Origin: Bacteroidales bacterium
Lineage (GTDB): Bacteria > Bacteroidota > Bacteroidia > Bacteroidales > P3
Length of the DNA stretch: 6,562 nt
NCBI GenBank assembly: GCA_031271725.1
Contig: JAISVE010000164.1
Coordinates: 1-6,562 of the forward strand
Direction: 5' to 3'
Program-made: the position numbers and the translations under genes
Notes under the pieces: generated by a model
What the model saw: the letters and a program-made list of their open reading frames with translations, nothing else
What the model was told of the DNA's origin: nothing
Databases searched by the model: none
Shown here: positions 1 through 5,438 of the stretch, in pieces
Numbering within the stretch: the first letter of the stretch is position 1
How the letters are laid out: each line of letters begins with the position of its first letter

Positions 1-310
1 AAGGAGCCTTTCCTATTCCAACATTGCCATTATCTCCTATGAAAAATTTATAATTTCCACCATAAGGGTTAGGCCAGGGTTTCCAAATATTAAAGCCCTT
101 AGGATTACAACCACTGCAGTATTCTATACCAAAAGCTCCGTTATTAGGCTCACTCAGAAGACCTTCTCCCTTGCCAAAAGTTAATGCATTATAGTTCTCA
201 TAACCAATCTGAATATACTGGTCATTACGAACTTTAATCTGACCTTGTGAAAAAAGTAATGCAGGAGATGCTACAAATGCAATAATTATTGCAATGGTTA
301 ATGTTTTTTT
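1..310 (-). CDS. Secreted protein, N-terminal fragment (GNVGIG-type surface protein)
   Basis: This reading frame runs off the left edge and shows about 103 residues. It begins with KKTLTIAIIIAFVASPALL, a typical Sec signal peptide with a lysine pair and a hydrophobic core, and cleavage is likely near FSQ/GQ. There is no lipobox cysteine. The mature part is rich in Gly, Asn and Tyr, has a CSGC pair, and reaches GDNGNVGIGKAP at the edge. Motifs of the GNVGIG type are common in Bacteroidetes surface proteins, often ahead of repeats or a peptidase-S74 (tail-spike chaperone-like) C-terminus. That C-terminus is not visible, so this assignment is inference. The frame has no ATG, GTG or TTG between the stop at 317-319 and the signal peptide. 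The expected start appears to lack one base (see findings), so the 5' end is marked where the Lys-Lys begins. It lies 228 bp after feoAB on the same strand and is probably a separate transcription unit. Confidence 0.72.
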
Positions 311-390
311 ATTGTTTTAAAGTTTTAGGTTTATATAATTTTGTTTATTTAATGTATCTAAATCGTAAACTTGAACTTAACAACGATCAA

Positions 391-420
391 TCTTTGGAAA
401 AGGGAAGTACGCCCAAAAGA
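391..420 (-). repeat. Weak imperfect palindrome in the feoAB-downstream gap
   Basis: TCTTTGG (391-397) pairs with CCAAAAGA (413-420), allowing one bulged base, with 15 nt between the arms. GGG and CCC inside can pair as an alternative. It is the only GC-rich patch in the AT-rich gap at 311-538. It may be the trace of an intergenic REP-like repeat or an mRNA stem ahead of the leftmost gene. No T-run follows, so it does not look like an intrinsic terminator. Confidence 0.25.
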
Positions 421-486
421 GCAATATATTTAGAAAACTTTTGGTGAAGGTACTAAAAAATTAAATTAAACGCAAATAAGTTATTA

Positions 487-504
487 ACAATAGTTCATTA
501 TTGT
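487..504 (-). terminator. Possible weak AT-only hairpin after feoAB
   Basis: ACAATA (487-492) and TATTGT (499-504) form a six-pair stem with a 6-nt loop, 35 bp past the feoAB stop codon. The stem has one G-C pair and the sequence beyond it on the minus strand is mixed A/T rather than a clean T-run. It sits where a terminator would be expected, but stability would be low and it may be chance in AT-rich DNA. Confidence 0.2.
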
Positions 505-538
505 ATTAAAACTTTTTGCTTATGCTTTATTAGAAATT

Positions 539-3013
539 CTACCCAAACAAACTCCCAATCTGATAAACGAGCAGGGACACTATATAGGCTACAGATGTTG
601 TGTAGAACATTAAGAATAACGACCACTTCCATGAGCCGCTCTCTCTACGCACGGTAGCAAATACGGCTAAGCATGGCATATACAAAAGTATAAAAGCAAT
701 AAACGCAAGTGCTGTTAATGGCGTAAAAATTTCCGACACATCAAAAAGTATTTGCATTGTGCTTGCTACTGTTTCCTTTGCAGCAACGCCTGTTAGCAAG
801 CATATTCCCATTCGCCAGTCAAAGCCGAGAGGGCGTAATACAGGCTCTACAAAATGTCCGATTTTACCAAGATAGGATTGCTCCAACTGCGCTTTCTCAA
901 TTAACTTCGCCGCTTCGTCAATTGCCGTTTCATTAATAACCGCATCGTCAATAGCCTTCCCATTAACAACAGTCCCATCAATTGCCGTTTCATCAGTCGC
1001 TATTCCTGTGCCGACAGTTGCCGCAACAATTGCCGTTTCATCAACACGTGGAAAATATCCAAGCACCCAAACCACCATCGAAAGCAAGACAACAACGCCG
1101 CCTATCTTTTTCAAAAATTGATTTGCACGCATGCCCGTATAGCGCAACACAAACTTGAAAGTAGGAACACGATACGGTGGCATCTCTATAACAAAGGGAC
1201 TGTCTTCATGTTTTAACAATGTTTTACTAAACAGTAATGCAGACAAAACAGAAACCAAAATGCCGAAAAGATAAATGCCGAAAATTATTGTTCCTGCAAA
1301 GTTTGCAGAGAAAAAAGTTCCAACCAGAAATACATAAACAGGAAGCCGCGCACTGCAAGACATAAAAGGAATAATAAGCATTGTTATAATTCTGTCTTTC
1401 TTGTTTTCTATTGTGCGCGTTGCCATAATTGCAGGAACATTACAGCCAAAGCCGATAATCATAGGCACAAAAGAACGTCCGTGCAAACCGATAGTGTGCA
1501 TAAATTTATCCATTATAAATGCCACGCGAGCCATATATCCGGTTGCTTCCATTATTGAAATAAAGAAAAACATTATAAGAATATTCGGCAGAAATACTAT
1601 CACTCCTCCTATCCCCGCAAGCACGCCGTCAAGCATCATATCTTTAATCCAACTGTCGGGAATAATTTTTTGCAACGCATCATTAAGCCACGACACACCG
1701 CTTTCGATCCATTCCACAGGATATTCGCCAATCACAAAAGTTGCCTGAAACATTACCCATAAAAAGAACAGGAAAATCGGAAAGCTCCATATCTTGTGAG
1801 TAAGTATATTGTCTATTTTTATGTCTTTGGAATGTTGTTTGTTTTTGAGTTGCGGATTTTCGGTATATGTTTCTTTAAGTATTCCATTAACAAAAGCGTA
1901 GCGACTGTTTGATAATACTTGGTCAGGCTCTTCATCATAGATATTGCGCAAAGATACACGTTGCGATTCCGCAAGTGCTTTCAGAGGTGTTATATTTTCA
2001 AAGCAATTCAATTTTTCAAACAATGCTGTATCATCTTCAAGAAATTTTATCGCTAAAAAACGAGAGGAAAAAGCGTCTATATATTTTGAATCTTTGTAAA
2101 TTTTATTTTGCAATTCCTTGATATAATTTTCCGAATCTTCATTGTATGGAATATGTGTGTGGCGATTTGTTTTTTCCTGATCGTTATAAATTTCCAACAG
2201 TTTATCCAACACTTCTTCTTTGCCAAGTCCTGTGCGGGCAACGGTTTTGACAACAGGTGCGCCAAGCAGTTTTCCAAACAAATCATAGTTTAGAGTTGCG
2301 CCCTGTTTTTCCATTTCATCACTCATGTTCACTGCTAAAAGCAGCGTCATATCCATATCTATAAGTTGCGTTGTGAGATATAAATTTCTTTCGATATTTG
2401 ATGCGTCTATTACATTTATTATTATGTCGGGGCTTTTCTCGATAAGAGTATCTCTTACAAAGCGTTCTTCCGGTGAATATGGCGAAAGTGAATAACTGCC
2501 GGGCAAGTCGGTAAGTACTATCTCATATCCTTTGTAGTTGAAAATAACCGTTTTTGAATCAACGGTAACTCCACTATAGTTGCCCACATGTTCAAATTCA
2601 CCCGAAAGCATGTTGTAAACTGATGTTTTACCTGCATTCGGATTGCCAACCATTGCTACTTCTATACGTTTTTTCAAGTTCGCAGCAGAAGCTGTAGCAG
2701 CAGTACCGTTAACGGCAACGGACGCAACTACATCTTGATAACAATTATCATGTTTAACAGTGCGAAGCATATTGCTTGTTGCGGTTTCAATAATTTCAGC
2801 AACTTCAATTCTCATCGCTTCTTCTTTGCGCAGAGAAATTTCACTGTTGAGAATTTTATATACTATCGGGTCAAGCAAAGGTGCAGTATGCAATACTTCT
2901 ACTGTCTGCCCTTTTACAAAGCCCATTTCCGTAATGCGGTGGCGAAATGCACTCCGCCCTTTTACTCTTACGATTTGTACTTTTTGATTTTTATTTATTT
3001 CTGATAAGTTCAT
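539..3013 (-). CDS. feoAB: Ferrous iron transporter, FeoA-FeoB fusion
   Basis: This is an inner-membrane Fe2+ uptake protein of 824 residues with FeoA and FeoB in one chain, an arrangement known in Bacteroidetes. Numbering is from the Met at 3013. FeoA (about 1-75) shows its SH3-like core: MGFVKGQTVEV, then LLDPIVYKIL, then ISLRKEEA. A low-complexity Ala/Thr/Val linker follows (about 83-113). The G domain has G1 GNPNAGKTS (123-131), G2 Thr150, G3 DLPG (169-172), G4 NMSD (229-232) and a G5-like ARTGLG (259-264). G1 has Ala where Ser or Cys is more usual. The membrane part starts near 408 and keeps both gate cysteines, Cys524 in GFGCNVPA and Cys553 in FMSCSARLP, and the GVAAKET motif (742-748). 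Residues about 656-702 are an extra repetitive loop. The Met at 3058 is rejected as start because the 15 added residues translate the spacer repeat and lie outside FeoA. The gene follows ccsBA by 80 bp. No separate FeoC is visible. Confidence 0.96.
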   Translation of the reverse strand: MNLSEINKNQKVQIVRVKGRSAFRHRITEMGFVKGQTVEVLHTAPLLDPIVYKILNSEISLRKEEAMRIEVAEIIETATSNMLRTVKHDNCYQDVVASVAVNGTAATASAANLKKRIEVAMVGNPNAGKTSVYNMLSGEFEHVGNYSGVTVDSKTVIFNYKGYEIVLTDLPGSYSLSPYSPEERFVRDTLIEKSPDIIINVIDASNIERNLYLTTQLIDMDMTLLLAVNMSDEMEKQGATLNYDLFGKLLGAPVVKTVARTGLGKEEVLDKLLEIYNDQEKTNRHTHIPYNEDSENYIKELQNKIYKDSKYIDAFSSRFLAIKFLEDDTALFEKLNCFENITPLKALAESQRVSLRNIYDEEPDQVLSNSRYAFVNGILKETYTENPQLKNKQHSKDIKIDNILTHKIWSFPIFLFFLWVMFQATFVIGEYPVEWIESGVSWLNDALQKIIPDSWIKDMMLDGVLAGIGGVIVFLPNILIMFFFISIMEATGYMARVAFIMDKFMHTIGLHGRSFVPMIIGFGCNVPAIMATRTIENKKDRIITMLIIPFMSCSARLPVYVFLVGTFFSANFAGTIIFGIYLFGILVSVLSALLFSKTLLKHEDSPFVIEMPPYRVPTFKFVLRYTGMRANQFLKKIGGVVVLLSMVVWVLGYFPRVDETAIVAATVGTGIATDETAIDGTVVNGKAIDDAVINETAIDEAAKLIEKAQLEQSYLGKIGHFVEPVLRPLGFDWRMGICLLTGVAAKETVASTMQILFDVSEIFTPLTALAFIAFILLYMPCLAVFATVRRESGSWKWSLFLMFYTTSVAYIVSLLVYQIGSLFG
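919..1041 (-). repeat. In-frame direct repeat tract inside feoAB
   Basis: The 15-bp word CAATTGCCGTTTCAT (plus-strand reading) occurs exactly at 919-933, 979-993 and 1027-1041. Copies one and two share a further base at the 5' side, and copies two and three share two more at the 3' side. The spacings, 60 and 48 bp, are multiples of three, so every copy is read in the same frame and encodes (N/D)ETAI. Weaker copies lie between them, for example around 948-957. The encoded loop is acidic and Ala/Ile/Val rich, between a transmembrane helix ending LGYFPR and the conserved SYLGKIGHFVEP segment. Confidence 0.9.
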
Positions 3014-3028
3014 GTTATTTATTTTTTT

Positions 3029-3077
3029 GTGAAACGTGAGATGTGAAGCGTGATGCATGAAGCGTGATGCGTTACAT
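3029..3077. repeat. Degenerate 7-bp tandem repeat in the ccsBA-feoAB spacer
   Basis: Seven consecutive 7-bp units follow the plus-strand consensus GTGARRC. The first six (3029-3070) are close matches; the seventh (3071-3077) is degenerate. Most differences are transitions, and adjacent units pair up to give a 14-bp period: 3043-3056 and 3057-3070 differ at one base. The tract ends 15 bp before the chosen feoAB start. I recall similar heptamer tracts from intergenic DNA in other Bacteroidetes, but could not check this. Confidence 0.85.
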
Positions 3078-3090
3078 TTTCACATCTTAC
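3036..3090 (-). repeat. Long inverted repeat in the ccsBA-feoAB spacer
   Basis: GTGAGATGTGAA (3036-3047) and TTCACATCTTAC (3079-3090) are complementary at 11 of 12 positions, with 31 nt between them. In the minus-strand transcript this would form a stem between the ccsBA stop codon and the feoAB start. The left arm lies inside the heptamer repeat, so the palindrome may be a by-product of repeat growth. It could act in mRNA processing or partial termination, but no T-run directly follows the stem. Confidence 0.6.
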
Positions 3091-3093
3091 ATT

Positions 3094-5433
3094 TTAATTA
3101 TACGCGTGCATTCCGCTTAAAAAAAAGTTTACTCCGAAATACGTCATTGCAATAAACAATATGCCGATAATCGCAAGCATGTTATAAATTTTGTCTTTTT
3201 TTAATAACGACAAAAACTTTTCCTGCATTATCAAACAATAAAAAAGCAATGTTATCAATGCCCATGTTTCTTTCGGATCCCATCCCCAATAACGCCCCCA
3301 CGATACATTTGCCCAAACTGCCCCTATTGCTATTCCCAGAGCCATAAACGCTGTTCCGGGATACAAGAACATCTTAGACATATTAGAGAGAAGCTCTAAA
3401 CTTCTCAAATCTCTTCGTTGCACGGCATTTGAACTTCGGTCACGTATTTCAGTACGCTCCCTCAGCTCTGCATTTGTGCGCCTCGACCTTTGAGTTTTTA
3501 GAGTTTCTCTCAGTGCTGCAACAACTTTAAAAATAAAATACAGCAACGAAAGAATAAATGCGAAACAAAGCAGAGCATAAGAAAGCATCATCACCGTAAC
3601 ATGTATCAACAGCCAAGGCGTATTAAGCACAGGCATTAGAGAAGTTATTTTAGGATTGATTCCATTTAGATTTGCCGCCAACAACACTAAGCCCGATAAA
3701 AATAGTCCTGCAAATGGTATTACAAGCCAAAGTTCCGAATTTTTCAAACCTCTACTGTTATCCGCACTATTGGAATGCTCACTATACATAATTTGCCTCT
3801 GAATTTTTAGAGTTTTCCTTGACATCAAGATTATTGACAACAACAGCACTACAAAAGCTATAAACAATAAAGTATTGTAAGTGCCCGCTAACGGCACCTG
3901 CCCTGCAATATACCAGCGCAAACCTATAAGTATAGCCAAAGCAATAAAGGAAATCAGCATCTCTGCAAAAACAATTATATTCAAAACTCTAAAAGTTCTG
4001 CCTCTAATAATTGTTGCAAGCAACAAAACAAAAGCTAAAATAGCAAAAGTAAAATTCACCATAAACATTACCTTAACACTATTAAATCCGTTAAGCGATA
4101 ATTCTGCATTTATTTTGCTGTCCGAAATGCTACCGGCTTCTGCCCTGCTCTTTTGATAATCCTTTATTTTAGATATTATGTATAACGTTTCTTTAGAGTT
4201 GCCGTTATTCACTTCTTCATACAAAAACTGCCATATTTTTTTTACAAATAAAGAATCATCTGCATTCGTTTCAAAATCGTCATTTGCGGAATACCAATTG
4301 TTTTTGTGTGGAAAAATTTTTAGTCCGCCACCGTATCCAATACCATATTTCAGCTGCATTATCAGATTATATTTTTCGTCTAACTCTCTAATCTTTCTAT
4401 CCTGAAAATTATGTGTTGACAGGTCAAGCGTTTCCAATTCGTTAAGAGAAATGTATTCGCCGCGTTTCAGTTTTATCATTTTTTCATTTTGCCATGTTTG
4501 AGGATAAAACATCCAACCGATTAAAACTTGTGTTGCGGAAAAATCTTTATAATTCGGCTTGCCGTAAACTTTTTGTAAAAAATCTTTTGAATATGTGCCG
4601 AGCGGGGCAATTCGTTCATTATGAAAAATTGCTGTTTTAGAAATTTCTTCCGCTTCTTCTTTTGAAATTGTTTTCGGAGTGGTGGCAATATCAGCAGTAT
4701 TCTGCACTTCTGCAACGTCAGAAACAGCAACATCGTTTCCATTCTGTGAAAACATCGCCCCATTCACAAACAAAAACATCACAGTTAATGCACCTTTCAA
4801 AATTTTGCGATACCTGCCATTCCTGCTAAAAAATGCCCATGCAATAGAACAAAACAACAAGACATATCCAAAATATGTTACAGTAGTTCCCAATCTGTCC
4901 TGCACAACAATCAACACCGAGCCTTGCAAATCCTCATCGTAGTCTGCCTGATAAAATCTGTAGCCTTTATATTTCAGAATATTGTTCATGGAAATTTCAG
5001 CCGCCACTGTTTTATCTCCATCAACAATTTCAACTTCACTAACAAAATCCATCGGTGAATTTGTTCCCGCATAATTCTCTACTCTGAAATCTTTCAGTTT
5101 TATTTCAAAAGGCATTTCCATTGCGCCGGAAACATTTGCATAACCTTCTGTATTGCCTTTCCGCAAATGGATATTTGTTCTCTCGGAAGTTGAGAAAGTG
5201 AACAGTCCTCCGAGCAAAATTATTCCTGCGGAAATAATTATAAGCAAGGTAGGTCTATCCCTGTCTTTCATCAAAAAAATACTTGCAAAGTACGCAATAA
5301 AAGCCACCGCAAGCAAAATAATAAACGATAAAGAAGTGTAAACTTCGCTTCCGCCCTTAAAACTTGCCCAAGCAAGAACAACTATCAAAATGATAGTTAT
5401 TATTATCGGCATTCTTAAAATAAAGTTTTTCAT
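3094..5433 (-). CDS. ccsBA: Cytochrome c synthetase, fused ResB-CcsA (System II)
   Basis: This 779-residue inner-membrane protein is predicted to carry haem outward and attach it to CXXCH motifs of exported apocytochromes c. Residues 1-230 are the ResB/Ccs1 half: three helices (about 8-24, 33-54, 62-82), a periplasmic part with NIHLRKG and MNNILKYKGYRFYQADYD, then helices near 183-202 and 211-228. A soluble segment (about 231-452) contains IAPLGTYSKDFLQKVYGK. The CcsA half has helices from 453 on, the WWD motif WANVSWGRYWGWDPKETW (707-724), external His611 in WLLIHVTVMMLSYA, and His776 near the C-terminus. The only other histidines, 89, 271, 341, 376 and 553, lie outside predicted helices, so the usual transmembrane haem ligands seem absent. 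GQVPLAGTYN (511-520) has Gln where many homologues have His or Arg. Two loops (about 539-566 and 641-680) carry related insertions. ATG at 5433 follows the porin stop after 5 bp, implying co-transcription. Confidence 0.93.
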   Translation of the reverse strand: MKNFILRMPIIITIILIVVLAWASFKGGSEVYTSLSFIILLAVAFIAYFASIFLMKDRDRPTLLIIISAGIILLGGLFTFSTSERTNIHLRKGNTEGYANVSGAMEMPFEIKLKDFRVENYAGTNSPMDFVSEVEIVDGDKTVAAEISMNNILKYKGYRFYQADYDEDLQGSVLIVVQDRLGTTVTYFGYVLLFCSIAWAFFSRNGRYRKILKGALTVMFLFVNGAMFSQNGNDVAVSDVAEVQNTADIATTPKTISKEEAEEISKTAIFHNERIAPLGTYSKDFLQKVYGKPNYKDFSATQVLIGWMFYPQTWQNEKMIKLKRGEYISLNELETLDLSTHNFQDRKIRELDEKYNLIMQLKYGIGYGGGLKIFPHKNNWYSANDDFETNADDSLFVKKIWQFLYEEVNNGNSKETLYIISKIKDYQKSRAEAGSISDSKINAELSLNGFNSVKVMFMVNFTFAILAFVLLLATIIRGRTFRVLNIIVFAEMLISFIALAILIGLRWYIAGQVPLAGTYNTLLFIAFVVLLLSIILMSRKTLKIQRQIMYSEHSNSADNSRGLKNSELWLVIPFAGLFLSGLVLLAANLNGINPKITSLMPVLNTPWLLIHVTVMMLSYALLCFAFILSLLYFIFKVVAALRETLKTQRSRRTNAELRERTEIRDRSSNAVQRRDLRSLELLSNMSKMFLYPGTAFMALGIAIGAVWANVSWGRYWGWDPKETWALITLLFYCLIMQEKFLSLLKKDKIYNMLAIIGILFIAMTYFGVNFFLSGMHAYN
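3395..3510. repeat. Insertion in ccsBA, copy A
   Basis: This segment encodes an Arg-rich loop from about RETLKTQRS to SLELL (residues about 642-680), between two CcsA helices. Its ends match those of copy B (3734-3819). At one end, 3395-3414 agrees with 3734-3753 at 15 of 20 bases, all five differences being transitions. At the other, 3488-3510 agrees with 3797-3819 at about 19 of 23. Local base use looks more GC-rich than the flanks, with several CGN and AGG Arg codons. It also contains the short palindrome TTAGAG/CTCTAA at 3383-3399. Confidence 0.5.
3734..3819. repeat. Insertion in ccsBA, copy B
   Basis: This shorter copy encodes the loop RKTLKIQRQ to NSRGLKNSEL (residues about 539-567), again between CcsA helices. 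Its two ends resemble copy A (3395-3510) in the same order and orientation, with a 30-bp shorter centre. The matching protein pieces are RKTLKIQR against RETLKTQR, and SNSADNSRGLKNSEL against SSNAVQRRDLRSLEL. Both are in frame and hydrophilic. Confidence 0.5.
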
Positions 5434-5438
5434 ATCTT

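Noticed and set aside
340..385. Bacteroidetes-type promoter (TTG plus TAnnTTTG) for the leftmost gene
   Set aside because: TTG at about 379-381 and TACGATTT nearby only partly fit the consensus and the spacing is short; in DNA this AT-rich the match is not convincing.
919..1041. CRISPR-like array because of regularly recurring 15-bp words
   Set aside because: The copies are too short and unevenly spaced, there are only three, and they are in frame within a conserved gene.
1401..1748. Plus-strand open frame opposite feoAB
   Set aside because: It lies wholly antisense to a strongly conserved membrane domain and has no recognisable domain; the same holds for other plus-strand frames opposite ccsBA and the porin.
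2077..2286. Small minus-strand frame inside feoAB
   Set aside because: It is an out-of-frame reading of the FeoB G-domain region, with no start context and no family resemblance.
3014..3058. Upstream in-frame ATG at 3058 as the feoAB start
   Set aside because: The 15 extra residues are translated from the heptamer repeat and the A-rich leader, have no FeoA similarity, and the Met at 3013 begins exactly at the FeoA domain (MNLSEINKNQ).
3981..4005. A third, inverted copy of the ccsBA insertion ends (ACTCTAAAAGTTCT)
   Set aside because: Only about a dozen bases match, in a normal loop (RGRTFRVLN) of the protein, so chance similarity is the simpler explanation.
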